This document shows positions 47,401 through 62,400 of a DNA stretch of 64,000 nucleotides, one piece after another. The translations under genes and the position numbers were made by a program. The notes beneath the pieces are model-generated. The model made no database searches. It had not been told where the DNA came from and worked only from the letters and a program-made list of their open reading frames with translations. The stretch is from assembly GCA_029721515.1 (NCBI GenBank), contig CM056556.1, forward strand, positions 28,216,669 through 28,280,668, in the 5' to 3' direction. The first letter of the stretch is position 1; each line of letters starts with the position of its first letter. This stretch comes from Synanceia verrucosa. Lineage: Eukaryota; Chordata; Actinopteri; Perciformes; Synanceiidae.

Positions 47401-50400
47401 ACCTGAAGCAGCTCTGCTTGGTTCTGCAGAGCCTTTTCCTCCAGATCTGGCAGGAGCAGCAGGTTTAGCAGGTATCACTGCTCTGGCCTTGTCCAGCATG
47501 GCAACCACTTGATCCTTAGAGGCAGACTGCAGGCACAGGAGCAGAGAGGCGTTCATCATTAGAGACAAGACAGCTGTGGAAAAAATGCACATATCGATCT
47601 ATCTGCTAGCCACTGCACAATATTACAGGTAGAGTACTTTGAGTTTGCCAGTAGCCTTGCTCATCTTGTCATAGCCCAGGTGCATCATGAAGGTCGGCAG
47701 GGCGTCCTGAGCTTTCTTTCTCACGTCTCCATTTCTGTCCTCCAGGCAGGCGTAGAGGTGAGGGACACACAGCATCAGGTCTCCAGGTACTGTCCTCATG
47801 GTCGGCAGCTTCTCTGCCAGCCAGCCGAGCACCTGGTGATGAAGAGATGTTAGCTAGTGACGTATGGACTCGAACTGCCGGCTACTGCAGAGTTTTATCA
47901 CCAAACAGTCTGAGAGCAAGAGAATGAGCTTCATGGTGTGTCCAGTGGTTTAACTCAAGAATGTCTGCTTGAAATTCAATCTGTGTCCAGCAAGTACGAG
48001 AGAAATGAGTTCAGCAGGATCTTCTTCCACAAACAGTGACAGTATTAGCATGTGTGGGTACCTCCTGTCGTAGGAAGGGATTCTCTTTCTTCAACTCCTC
48101 TGACAGGTCTTCTCCTTCCAGCCACTCCTTCATCCCTGTCTGCTCCACCCAGGCCTGCAGGGTCGTCATGGCAGCAGTCCTCACATTCACCTGCACAGAA
48201 ACAGATTAGTCAGGACACGACAGTGTCCCCACAAAGACATCTTTCCATCTTCACTTCTCTTCTCATGGATTTTACTTTTGTCATCATGTTTTTAAAACGC
48301 AGATTACATTGGTTAAACACCTTAAACTTAGTCTTCATGTATTTTTTTTGTCTTCATCCATCTTTGCTGAAATTAAATGTCCTTCCACCACATTTGCTGG
48401 CACCTCACTTCATTTTTCTCCTCTTGATATAACCAGCATAGCATTCGTTCCTGCAAACCAGAGCCTCAGTACCTTGCTGTCTCCCAGTACAGTGATGATA
48501 GGGATTCCCAGTGATTTGACGTGCTGCTTGAGTCCAGGTCCCATGGCTGTAGACAGCTGCTGCAGGATAGCCAGGGTCTGCTGGACCTGGAAACCACAAA
48601 CATGATGGTCACTGGACAATTAAGGGATTTATCTCAACTGTCCTGTAAAGCTAGTTCATGTTTAATGAAGGTGTGCAGGTAGACAGCACTCAGCCCAGTC
48701 CTAACTTCTTCACCCAGCAGGACCATCTGCTCTCACTAACCAGGATCTTGTTGGAGTCGCTGAGTCGTCCTTTCAGGGCCAGAGGCAGGTCTCCGATGTT
48801 GGCTGTGATAAACTTAGCCTCTGAGATGATGGCTGCAGCCTCATCCAGACCCTCCTTCCTGATCTTCCAGTTCTTGTCCCCAATTTTAGACACCAGGTCA
48901 GATGTGATCTTCTCACTAGAAGACAGAAAACAACATTTCAGTGTTATATTTATATTTCACTAATGAAACAGCAAGAGGAAGCCAACAGAGTTTCTTCTAA
49001 GTGGAGTGAAAGACAGAAACAGAAAATGGCATTTACATTCAGTCAATAATTAAATATTTTTGGCTGAGTGTTTATTCCCTCAGTGTCTCAATTATGGTAC
49101 CTATGAGGGATTTATGGTGCTGAAACACTACCATAGTCCTCAGAAAGACAGATGAACTTCATTTTTGTTTTTACTTTAAGTATGGCTGTGTGAGGTCTGA
49201 TCAGGTCTGGATCCTCTGGTCAGTGTTTGGTTACCTGATGTCAGTTCTGGGCAGCAGGTCCATGATGTCCTGAGCTCCTCCATCGCCATCTTCCTCCTTC
49301 TCCTCTCCTTCATCACCCTCCTCCTCCACCGCTGACTTCTTGGTGAATCTGGTTGGAGCTGGTGGAGACTGGCCTTGCATCTGTGAGAGAGAAGACCGTA
49401 AAAATACATCTCTTATTTCTTTAACGTGCAATATTACTGTCTCTCTCTAGTATCAGTTTGTCCATTTATGTTGAACATTTTGACTTATTTAGCCTACACT
49501 GTTCAATGATCTTACTAGCTCTCTACATATTTAATTATGTAGAATTTATTTGCTTCTGTTCTTCTAATACACAGTAAATTTGCCTGTTTGTGGGATCAAT
49601 GAAGGATTATGTATCCATGTTTCATTCCCTGAACAGGACAAACATGCCTTTGTTGTTGCTTTGGGATACCTTCACCAACATCTCTTGTACTCTCTGACCT
49701 TCTCAAACTCAGCATCTATCTGTGCGAGCAGGGCAGGCTTCTCATCTTCAAAGAACATGCGGAGCCGAGCTCCCATGTAGAGGTACATGACTCCCAGCAG
49801 GGTGATGGCAGCCGTCCGAACAGCAGGGTTCGTTGCTCCCAGAGCCGTCTTCACGTTGTTGATGAAACCCTTCACGTTGATACTGGAGAGAGGAGAGGTC
49901 AAAAGGTCAACAGAGACCCAGAAGGTGTTAAAATGAAGACATTACAATAGGAAGTGAATTACCCAGCGAAGCTGAACTCCTTCATGGCATTAGCCAGCCA
50001 GTTGAGAGTCTCTGCCTGGTTTTTAGGGTTCTTCTGTGCAAAGGCCATGGACACAACCTGATGAAGAAAACAGTACCTCCGTCGTCATCACCATCTTCAT
50101 CTACAGGTTTGTTGATCACTTTTAAATTAATTTCAAGTCCCCATAAAAAAGAAAAAAAGCATTATCCCAGTTTTAATGGTTTGTCCCTCTAGTTATAGCT
50201 AAATACTCAGGATACCACAAATTGTACTTAGAGTAATGTGGACAGAGAGATTGTTTCCTCTTTCATGTGTCCGATTCATTCAGGACTTTGATGCAGCGCT
50301 GCAGTGCCTGAATGCTGCCCACCCACCTCTAACCCTGCATATCTAACAGCAGTGGAGGTAGGAAAAACAAACCTGCTCTGCAGTCCACGGCAGTGAGCAA

Positions 50401-53400
50401 GCCTCTCCAATAGCAGTCAATCCCTCCTTGGCGTTTCCTCCACATTTGACGTCTCCGACTTTATCCACCAAACCGTCCAAAACCACAGAGGCTGACGTCT
50501 TTGAGAACTGTCCTCTCTGAGCTATGAGAGCCACGATGTGCAGCTTCATCTGCATCACCTGGAGGAGGAAAACATCACAACATCAGTGATTACACGTAGG
50601 GTGATGGGTGGATCAAAGCAAGCCAACAAGATAAAAGCCAACCCATCCCATCTGTTACACACTGAGCACCATCATCTGCCACCAGGGAGGAGGGTTAGAG
50701 GGTTAGACCACACTGTTGATTTAAAAACTGTTTTATCCTACTCTTAATTGCATTGCTGTTACGTACAATGAGCGTAGCATGGTACAAAGCCCTGTCCAAA
50801 TGTCCAACAATGTTGGACAATAAACAGGGTTCTTGCACCATTTAAAAAGTCAAATTTAATATTTTAAGACATTTTCAATACCTCAACAAGTGTAATTTAA
50901 GAACCAAAACTGTCATGACAATTTATTTGGTAAAAAACAGTCAATTTATTGTAGGCACAATCAATATGGAGTTTTTGAGGTCAATGTCGATATTTAGCAG
51001 GAACAAAATTTCGATAACCAATTAATCTCTGATAATACTTTTTTTCCCAGCCGTTTAACACTTGCAACAATGATATAAATTGAAGTCATAACACTTAACT
51101 TTCTACAACTTAAATTTCACAACTTTCAAAAACAAAGAAGTGACCTTTGTGGACAAAATAATGTGCAAAACTGCAGTAAATCTCTGGATACTGTGTTTTC
51201 CTAGTGGCGCTAAACGTACCATCTGAAAATTTAATACCTAGAGCAAATTCATAGTAAATTTAAGACCTTACCTGGATTTTAATCTTGTCCCTTTTCTCAA
51301 GTTATTTCACTGCCCGCTACACAATATTTTCACATTCAAACTATGGGCTTTTTAATCCGACCCGCCGAACGTGTCAAGTTGTATTATTAAATTAAGTTAT
51401 ATTATATTTACTGCTGCTTCCGCTTTAACACGATCCTCGGCAGTATGTGCTACGGTAAGTCTAATTGGACAAACTGCACGAAATGCGAAAAAACTAAACG
51501 TGATTAAAGTAGGTCATGAAGACGAACTCCGTGCAAAAAATCAACGACACTAAAAATGTCGTACCTACCGATCAAAAATTGTTGATATAATTAGAATAAC
51601 TATTATTTTTAAATCTGTCCAAGCTTCTCCTGTAATTCAGCGAGTACAACTATTTTTTCAGAAATGTTAATGACCTATTTGAATTGTAATTGTGATGTTC
51701 CACGGAGCACTGAGTGTGTGTTTGTGCATTTGTTACATATTCACTTTGCCTCTCTTTCTCTCCTTATTTTATAACTGCAGCAGGGTTTCCTTTCCTTTTG
51801 ATTTGGTCAATTACCTCCTCTCAGCCTCCTTGAGGATTTCTGCCTCTGACAGGGAAAAGGACGCTGCTCTCGTTGCCATGGTGAATCTGTGATCTATTAG
51901 AGGAAGCTGCGTGAGCTCACTTATCCTGGATAGGTTTCACCTGGCTTGATGAATCCGTGTCCACTCATCCTGGCTTGGTCTTTGTGCAACCGATTGAGCC
52001 TGGACTTGTTTTGGATTGGTTGAGCCCAGCTCAGTCACTTATCCTGAATGTCTGAATCCTACTTTTGTGCAACGGCCCCTGGTGACCACATTAGAGCAGC
52101 ACTCCAGACTACAACCAAAATACTCATGAGGCCATTTTTCAGGTAGTCAAAGTGTCACGTTTGAGCAGAAATGTTCCCACACAAGGATTCACTCCCCTTT
52201 TATTTGCGAGGATGAAACCTAACCCCACGAACGGTGCAGAACACTTTACTAAATGATCCATTCATCTGTGGGTTCCAGAAATGGAGAACTTAGATTCAGA
52301 GATACCAGCAGTGCTCCTCTGCCTATTAAGAGTTTACATCATTCCACTGGATCATCCCACTCAGAAATGAATGTTTGTGACTGAATGTACACATCACACC
52401 TGTGTATCTGTATGAACCCAGCTATTCTCAGAATGTAATGCATTAGTAAACACAACATGACAGTTACCTGGAAGTTGGTCTCTTTCCAGCCTGGCTTCTT
52501 GGCCAACATCCGGACTAAGGCCTGGCAGGGCATCTCAGCCTTATCCATGGTCTCCACAGCCTGGAAGCAGAAATTAATGTTCCTGCAGATTATTCTATAT
52601 CAGCCTTTTCCAGCAGATTTCAGTATGCACTGTAGTGTTCGTACTATTTCACAGTGAAAACATACAGGGTCCGACATTAACGTTTCCTGAATGCCCGAGG
52701 CAAGTAAAACGGGCCGGCAGACCCTGCAGACATGCCTGATCAGAACAGCACCAGAGACCTGGGCCACCTGTGGTTCTTGTGATTTACGGCTGGTGATGAA
52801 TGGTTAACCTTTGTGTTGTCTTAAGGTCAAAATGACCCAGTCACTATATTTAACAGCAGAGCAAACACCCTGTATATCAGTTATTTCCCTTCAATAACAT
52901 TTTCTTAGGTCATACATTTTACTGTTTTGTTAAACAACAATATCTAGACCATTAGAAATAACAATAATTTGTTCTATTTTTTTTTTAATGTAATAAAAGT
53001 GGTGTTTAATGATTAACTACAGTGTTGCTGCACTTCAAGAAAGACATGGTACTTATTCATGTAAAATGGGTTTTGAGTCGAAATTTCAAGCGTCTTTATT
53101 TTAGAGGTTTAATGAAAGCAGGTCATTTTTGACCACACAATGGTTAAGAGATTCTGCTGAGTAACATAGTGTCTTATTTATTTAAAAAAAAAAAATGTAA
53201 CAAATAACATAAAATAGTTAATTTCTTTAAAGTGAACAATCAACATGAACGAGTTAATTTTCATATGTGAACTGAACTTTGAGCAGGTTCTTTCTCAGTA
53301 TGACCTGACAGAACATGTGCCACACATTGAGAAAAAGATCCTCTTAGATAGGGTAAGTAAGAATTTAGATGGGGCAAGTACAATTGAGAAGTATTTACTT

Positions 53401-56400
53401 GGCACAGCAAGTAGGAAAAAAAAACTTGATGTCGACCCTGCAGTAACGTGTTACAGCTCATAAACAACTTCCAATATTTACTTCGGCACCAACATCAACT
53501 AAGAGAAGAAGCCTTTACCCTCTGGAACTCCTCCATACTGGCCAGCCTCTCCTTCCAGTTGGTCGAGTCCAGCTGCTGCAGACAGGAAGCAGGAAGTACA
53601 GCTGCTGCACGCTCCTCACACACCTCCACCTGACATGACCACACACACACCACATGAAGGGACCAGGAATACAGTTAATAACACTGTAGAATAATAATAA
53701 TAACAACAACAACAACACTTTTACAATATGTATAATCTGTTGGATACAACACCCTCTGTCAAAAAACTCCCTCAAAAGAGTATAACAGGAAAAAAAATGA
53801 CAAAAACTTCAGGAGCTGCCACATTTATTGACAGATAGTGACTTCAAACAGTCACTTCTAGATCGTCACTTTAAGTCCAAGTCGAGTTGAAAGTGTTTTG
53901 CATTTTGACAAGGCACTAGTTTGTGACTCCACATCTCTGTATAAAAGTGGACATTAGCTCAGAGCTCTTCAAAACAACAACAACCATACTCCAAACGTGA
54001 CACACCTGAGAAAAGCTCTGACTACCAGGTGACTGCATCCACCCAGACTTACCGAGAGCTCACTCTCTATGAAGTCTTTAACCTCAGGGGTCCTCCTGGT
54101 TTTTCCTCCAGCTGCAGGTGCTGGTTTGCCTTTCTTAGATGGGCCAGCTGATGCCTAGAGTGAAGAGACAAAAACTGTCAACTGTAGACAATCAACACCA
54201 CTAACAAGTCATATGGTCCATAAACCAGCAACACTGAGGGCTTTCTATATGAGCGCTGCTTTGCACACCTTGCTGGCGGCACCAGTTTGGGTCTTTTTGG
54301 GAGGAGCAGAGGCTTTGGGTGGCGCTTCAACAGGGGGAGGAGCTTTAGCAGCTGGCTTCTTTTCCCCTCCTCCTGCCCCCTTCTTCCCTCCAGGGAGATC
54401 CACCTTATCAGCAGACTCCTTTATCTGGTCACATATGAACAAAAGGACAGAGTTTAATGATGACACCTTTATGCTAACAAATGAAGTTCCCTCTCTCTTC
54501 TTCTACTGATGCTCACCTTATCCAGTTTGAGTTTATCCAGATCAGACAGGAAAGGGTTCACAGCCTTCTCTCCCACCACTTTCATGGCCGTCCCCAAAGC
54601 TTCAAAGGCAGCATCTCGCACCTCTGGAGCAGAGTCATTCACTTGCTGACATGGTCATAGAGAAACAGAGGTTTGCTTTAAAAAGATGAACACCACATGT
54701 CTTTGCATCTTTTTAGATGAACTGCCTGAAATGATCCACCCCTCCACTGTATGATGTTATTAGCAACTAATCCTCCCTGGCAGCAGTGTACGGAGCTGTT
54801 TATTCACTATATTAACTGCATCCTCATTTCAGGCTGATATTGAGACAGCTTGTTCACATTTAACCATCATGTCATCCTAAAGGCTGGTACCTTGATGAGA
54901 GCAGCACAGAAGGGCTTCAGGACGCTCTTGGGTAGCGTGGCCTGACTGCAGTGTCTGAAGGAGCGAGCCAGAAACAGGGAGGCCTGCTGCTTGATGGATG
55001 GGTTCTTATTGTCCATCACAGCCAGGACGTCCTCCGACAGGTTCTGGAGAGTGGTCTGGAGAAAAAAGCTCATGGAAATATCACTTTATACGACATAGTG
55101 GTTGTAAGCCACCAGTTTACATCCCCGTCTGTCCCAAATGTCATCACTTGATTGTTTTATCCTGTTAGGCATGTATGTGAAATAGTCACAATTAGCAAAT
55201 GAGCTTGAGTCAGTGATCTCTGACCACCAAATTCTCCTTAGATCGTCCTTCAGTCCAAGTGTTAGTTCATAAAAGAAGAAATAATTCCCTGATGGCTAGT
55301 GACCCTGACAGATAGACCAGGGACCAGAAACCCTCCAGCCACAGCTTAAAATATCAATCAATAGATTCAGTCAGATGAGAATGTGGTCTGAAGAGCGTCC
55401 CATAGAGAAACATGAGGTTCACAGCAGCCCTGTGGAGTCATGCTAAACCAAATGACCAGTCCATTTTAAAAAGAAAAAGGCCAACTAACCAAACCCAAGA
55501 CAACCCCTGAGCAGATTTTCAGCCAAACAACCAAACAAGTTCAGACCTGTTTAACATGGAGGTCCATGCTCATCAAAAGTGGTTGGATATTTCAACATTA
55601 TGGAGTGTACTTACAGTGAGGAAGATGGCATCGATGGCCTCCTGCAGGGCCTGAACAACCTGAGGCTTCTTCTCCTTGAACTTCTCCAGAATAGTTGGGA
55701 CCACCTAAACAATCGGAACCAGTAAACAGCTGTTTCACATGACCACAGTTAAATCTGCGTCACCAACTAAAGTCAGGAAAATATTACGAAAACTAAATAA
55801 ATTAAAATAAACCCAGTAGTATTTTATATTATCTGATTTTCAAGTTCAAAGCAGCTCATAGCTAACAATTCATTCCCGCCGTACCATGCTAAAACATATT
55901 AAAAAAATAAGGACTATTTTCTGACAAATAAATAAGGTAACACTGAAATGTCTTTTGGTGGTAATCAATGTTTCCCTTGATATTCTGTTGTCATGATATA
56001 AAAAGATGCCTTTGACTCACCTGTCCTGCATACGAACCAAACTTTTTCCTGAGACCAGAGGCTAGTGCTGCCAGACATTTGGCTGCCACCGTCACTAGCA
56101 TCACATTGGCGTCTTTCCCCAGAACCTGAAATATGAACCCAGTAAGTGGACTACATCCAGTCCAAGGACCCTCCTAAACCCAGGTCTTGTTAGACCAAAC
56201 TTCAGTTATGAAGTTATCTGTCTCACACATCTCAGGTATTTCTCCTGAACTCAATTGAAAGACATGAAGAGTGTTTACCTTCTTCAGGGCTCTGACCAGG
56301 TCTCCATAGTCTCCATTCTCTAGTTTGGGGTTTTTTGTCAGAGCTTCTACAGCCTCCAGTGCTTCTTTCCTCTCCTGCCACTTTTTAGCTTCCTACAGAC

Positions 56401-59400
56401 AGAATTAGGATGCATATTACAACATTTCATGTTCTGTCACATAAATAGTAGGGATGTCCCGATCCGATATTGATATCGGTCCGATATGAGCTAAAATATG
56501 AGTATCGGATTATGTCAGACTGCATCTAAAATCTCCAATATAAACGCTCCGATACCAGCAGTCCATTCCAGAGCAGCATGCAGAGCTCAGAGATCTTAAC
56601 ATCAGCTGAGCGAAGGTGCTAACAAAGTAGCTAGGAGCAGGCGTGATGTTGGTTGGGTGGCAGGATCATTCATTAAGTCCGACGCTGCAGCTGAGTGCAA
56701 AGTGTCCCATGGTGGCAAAGAACTGGGGAATTTAATATAAAGTGACCAGACTTCTAAAATGAATCCCAGGACATTTCCAGCTATAATAACAGTTAATACA
56801 GCAGCAAGCAGCTACTGTTGCTGCTGTATTAACTGCAACAACAGTCGCCGGTCCGTCCTCAACATGCTCCGTCAGGCTCTCTGCTTCCTACCCACTTCAA
56901 ATTCAGAGAACTCACAACTGTTATTATCTCTGAGCTGGAGATAATAACAGTTAATACAGCAGCAAGTGGTTAACTGTTGCTCTCTCTGTGCTCTACGTGC
57001 TCTGTCAGGCTTAGTTTCTGCTTCCTACCCAGCTACCGTAATAAGTGTTATGTGTGCGCAACATGCTCCACTTCCTACCCGTAATAACTTGTTCTCGTCA
57101 ACACACATCACAAAAAAAAACAACATGAAGATTTTCAGTCTTCTCATTTTTTTTTTAATTTATTCTATTCAGTTGTAGTATATGCTTATGTTTCAGTTAA
57201 ACTAGTGGTTATTTTGCACTTATATCTTTTTCGTTTTTATTGGATTCATTGAGGTAATTTTTCAGTGTCTTATAATTTATCTTTCATTTATTTTATTCAA
57301 TTGTAGAATATTCTTATATTCAGTAGGTTATGTAACCCATTGGTTAATAATAATTGGGTCAGTTTTTCTCAGACCTACTGTTGCTGACTATTGTGCTGTG
57401 TTAATATCATTTGATCAAGCATTTTCTAACATTCCATACTACAGAATAGGTAAGAAAAGTATGTATGATTCATGCTGATATCGTATCGGATCAATATCAG
57501 TATCGGCCAATATTCAAGGCTGCAATATCGGTATCGTATCGGGAAATCCCTAATAAATAGCTTAATTACTAAACCACACTCTCATCATTATCTGGATACC
57601 TTAAATGTGTAGTTTAGATGTTCTGAAGTAGGGTTACAAGACATGGTTTTCAACAGTCAGTGTATTACCATAGTAGATGGAGTTTAGGCAAACAGACACA
57701 AGTACAGAGACAAAGAAGTAGCTGCAACAATAATTCACGACCTAAATTTCACCTGGCAGAATACGGCCTAGTCTACCGCTGCCTCCATCAGTTAGGATGT
57801 GCTAAATAAAGCAATCAAGGCAGCAACAGATCAGCAACTTCCATGTTCTGTGAGGTAAAAATCACAGCTTTCATTGACTGTATGTCTTCCCCAGGTTTAT
57901 TTTACTTACTCACCTTAACAGAGCAACATAACCTCAACAGCTATAGCCCAATCTCATGCTTTGAAGGGCTTTCTGAGCTCTCTGTGGTTAGACTAACTCA
58001 CTATTTTGTCATAGAAGTCTTTGGGCATCTTGGACAGAATCTCCACGGCCTCCAGCAGTTCATATGGATCTACTGCTGCCACAGTTTCCTCCTCATCCTC
58101 TCCTGAAAGAGGAGCAGAGGAAGAGATGGCATCAGATCCCCAGTCAGACTTTGTTAGCTAACAACTAGCTAGCCAGCTAGCTAAACCTACCATCAGACTG
58201 CTCTCCTCCTTGGGCTTGTTGCTGTTCAAACTTTGCCTTCAGGTCCTGTTGTGAGCGCAGGAACCTGGTCTGCTTGGGAGGAGATGGAGGCAGCTTCAGC
58301 CACTCCTCCTCCAGCTCCTTCAGCTGCAGGGCCGAGAACAAACGAGCATTTGTCAGTTTACCTTAAGTCTCAAAGCTGAACACTGAAGGTGCAGTGACAA
58401 GTGTGTCCCACCTGGACAGAGTTTATGTTTTGCAGCGGTGGTCTCAGAGCATCTCTGATCCATTTGTAGATCTCTACAGCGAGCAGCTTGACTTCATCTC
58501 TGACCGCCTTCTCTCTGGACTCGAACTGCTTGGATAAAACCTTCACCACCGGCTTCAGTGTCACTATCTTAGACCCAAACTCACTAGAGGAAAATGATGA
58601 CGGACCAAGAGGTCGGTGTTACTTTTTGTTCAGACGGTTCAGAATTTAAAAGTCAAGATTAATACTTTTAAATACCTCAACAAATATAATTTAAAGACCC
58701 AAATGTCATATCAGTTTCTTTAGTAAAAAATAGTCAACTTATTAAAGGGCCTGACCAATATGGGGTTTTTCAGGTCGATGCTGACATTGATATTTGGCAG
58801 GGAAAAAAAGAAAAAAGAAAAAAATAAATCTACTAACCAATTAATCTAGTGCTAATATTTTTTAGGATTTTTCCCCCTCAGTCCTTAAAAGGAACTGTAT
58901 GGAGGATTGTGGCCAAAACTGGTACTACAATCACTTTCAACTTACTGCAGAGCGGTGTCTCCCCTGACTAGAGGTTGCCAGCTCAGCTGCAGGATCCAAC
59001 AGGAATAGAAAGTGTTACAGTGAATGAAAAGCAGCCACTTTGGGCATCACCATGGGCACTTAGGAGTGAAATGTGCCAAAGGAGAGCTGTGGAGAGCTGG
59101 GGTAAAGTGAGCGGAACTCCAGGCGGTGGACGGGGGTATGTGGTGAGGAGTGCTGCTGCCCGTCCACTTTCAGCCGTCTCCATCTTTCAAAGGCATCTCC
59201 TACACAAATCCTTTTTTTTTATTTTGGACTTTGTCACAACGTAGTTCGGATTCATAACGAGGGCTTTTAGGTTTCCTAATGTTAGACATTATTTATCCGA
59301 CACGTTCGTAGCTGCAGCTAGGGCTGTGGGATATGGATAAAATTCTATATCCCGGTATAGCCAAGTTCATATCCCGATAACGATATATATCCCGATATAG

Positions 59401-62400
59401 TATTTTTTCGGATGTGTTTTTACTTTCCATTGCACTCTCCTCCATCTCCTCTGCGGCGTAATCCCCTATATGCTTTTACTCTGAAGGCTTACTTTGAGCG
59501 CGACCATAAGTCCGGCTATGTTTGCACTGTATTTTATTATAAAGTTTGGCTGGTAATAAAGATGTTTTAAACGATAATAAATCATTCGCACGCAACACGA
59601 CGTCCTCCATGCTGCTTTACCTCTGTTTACTCCCAAGCTACAACTGCCACAAACCTGTCCGTACGGGTGACGTAAACATGCTACCACAAAGCAGTAGCGT
59701 TGCTGCGGTTACGGTAGCCTTCATACTATTACGTTTATGTTTCATACGATACACACTTTGAACTCTCATGATACATTTGGATTATCCAGCGGTCATTCCG
59801 ACGTTGAGTTGTACTTTACACAGCGTATCCAAACCACAACCAGAGTAATGTTTATGTAAGCATAGCAACAGAGCTAACTAAGCAGCTACATGTTAAAATT
59901 ACGATATAAACAACAGAGGCTTATATCGTCCAGTAGACATTTTTCTACCGCATTACGACATATATCGTAATATCGCACAGCTCTAGCTGCAGCTGTGTTA
60001 ACTAGAGCAGAGATGCTGACACACTACTGACTTGGTGATTGGAAGATAGGTGGAGGGTGGAGCATCAGACCAAAACACAACATGACAACATGAACATCAG
60101 CTGAGGGCTACAATTTAGCTTTTTAAATGACGATATTTTGGCTGGACTACTGCTGTCAAGTATTTGAAATGAACATGATTTCTTAACGTCTGGTGACATA
60201 TCAGGGCCATTTCCTGATTAATTTAAATACATTTCTTACATATTGTACCTTTAACACTTGCAACACTTAACTTTCTACAACTTTAATTTTACAACTTTCA
60301 ACAACAACGAGATGACCTTTGTAAACATAATAATGTTCAAAATTTCATTAAATCTCTGAATACTGTGTTTTCTTTTTGGCATTAAACACACCATCTGAAA
60401 ATTTAATACCCACAGCAAATTTATGGTGAATTTAAGACAACTGAAGGCCTTAATTACACAGATTTTTAAGACTTTTTAAGGAACAGCAGGAACCCTGAAT
60501 ATGACTATGAAACAATGCATTTATATCACTATAGTTAGGTTTAGGAAAGGAGCTAGATACTTTATTAATACACGGAGAAATAACTCACGAGAGAGATATA
60601 AAAATTATAAAGCGATATAAATACTAAAACATATGTACTAAGAGCAGTGATCAAATAGGCAAGAAGAAAACTACACGGTTGGGCTAAATACCACTGTGTT
60701 TGCACAGTAAAAATACTGACATTTGGGAAAATGAATGAACAGCTAATTGAAATGTGGTGCATAGAGGACACGACCAGTAGCCTCCAACAACTCCCCTACC
60801 GCCCACGTCTCTTTAAAATACTTTTCTTGTACTGACCGAGAGCTAAAATGTTGGCATTCAACCCTAGTATCTCTGGTTTCATACATTGAATTCTGGCAAC
60901 TGGGCTGACCACTGACAAATATCTTACCAGAAGGGCTGCAAACCAAACAGTTACAGCTTCATTCATAATATTTTTTGCATGTATACTAATTCTATTTACA
61001 GAAGATATTTCTGCAGTTGCAGATGAGAATCAGGCCACAGTAATTAGTGTTTCCTTTAAACTCCTTCTGCAGCAGCACCTCACAATCATCAATATCCTAT
61101 GTTCATGGTTCACTAAGTGCAGGACAGAGACTCTCCATCCATCAGTTTGGTAGTTTGATTGTTTCTACCTTGTTATTTTCTATTGGTTGGATAGCAAAAG
61201 GCAAAGACACATATAATGACAGGTGGTTGTTTTACATCTGCATGAAATCGCACAGATATCAGGGGGGCAAAATGAAATGGTCCAAGTCTGCTAATCTTTA
61301 AATTCTGTGACAGCAGCACTCACCTGAGAGCCTTCCTCAGGGTCTCGATACAGGCCACCACTATCTTGGGGTTCTTGTTGTCCAGTCCTTTGAGCAGCTC
61401 ATCTTGAACCACCTCAGCCTTCTCGATCTCTATGTACATCAAACAGATGTCTGTGCCCAGCTCCTTAGCCCGGGCCTTTGGCTGGTTGAACACTTTTGTT
61501 ACCACACCGGACACCACCTCACCTGTCGTCCTGTAGCACAGGTAGCACAGCCCGTCAGAACACACTGGGCATACTTACAGACAGCATCTTATGAGATCAG
61601 AGCCTGATCCGGCCTACAGTGTTAATGGTAGTTTCCAGTCACCGTTTATCCTTTTTGACAGGTTTAGCATTGTTACTTTGCTAGACCTGCTGCTCTGAAT
61701 GTTTCCAAGCTAAGTCAGTCTGACTACAAATCAATCCAGGCTATGTCATTCACTGCTTGCTTTCGTTGTCACAAAATACTTTTCTAATGGATAAGCTATT
61801 TAGCTAACATTAGCTTGCCAAATGACATAACCAGCATCCATGATACAAACTTATCTCTTGTCTGTGCGCATCACAAACCATGTGTTGGTGTCTGATAAGC
61901 CTTAAAACTAATACACCAAACACACACACTCAGCTCCAAGAAGACTTACTTGCCAGCTACATGGGCATTCTCAATAAAAGCCAGGGCAGCCTCCAGGCCT
62001 TTAAGCTGAGCCACCGCGTTGGAGTCAGTGACAAACTTTTTGATCAGTCCCAGGTACTTCCCCCACTCTGGACTCTTCTCATCTTCTATCCTCTGGAACA
62101 ACTTCAGGGCTTCTTCATAACCATTCAGACGGGCTTTCCACACCTGAGGAAGAACAAGATGAAGTGAAATAAAACTTGAGATAACGAATTAGTATCTGTC
62201 AGTGCTTAACAAGACAGTCTAGTGCACTGACTAGTTTATCCTTCTTAAGTGAAGGAGAAAGAAGCATGACAAATACACAAATATGTTTCCAGTTCCTGGT
62301 GAGAAGATGGAGGTACATTTAAAAGACATTCAAAATAAAAACCATACTATATGTCCTCTTCTGCATCTACTGGTTCATTTTATGATCATTTGTGGTGCTA

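Larger units (their letters stand above)
58613..60497. mobile_element. hAT-like element copy B (outer member of a nest)
   Basis: The right end GGAACAGCAGGAACCCTG is the inverse of the CAGGGTTC-type end seen in copy A. The left end near 58,613 is degraded. The element is split at a TTAA by a second insertion (58,889-60,250). It lies in the intron between ckap5 exons 3 and 4. Confidence 0.7.

Noticed and set aside
58975..59244. 89-codon frame with a plausible start inside the nest
   Set aside because: It falls within the TTAA-flanked insertion and has no transposase or host-gene similarity that I can recognise.
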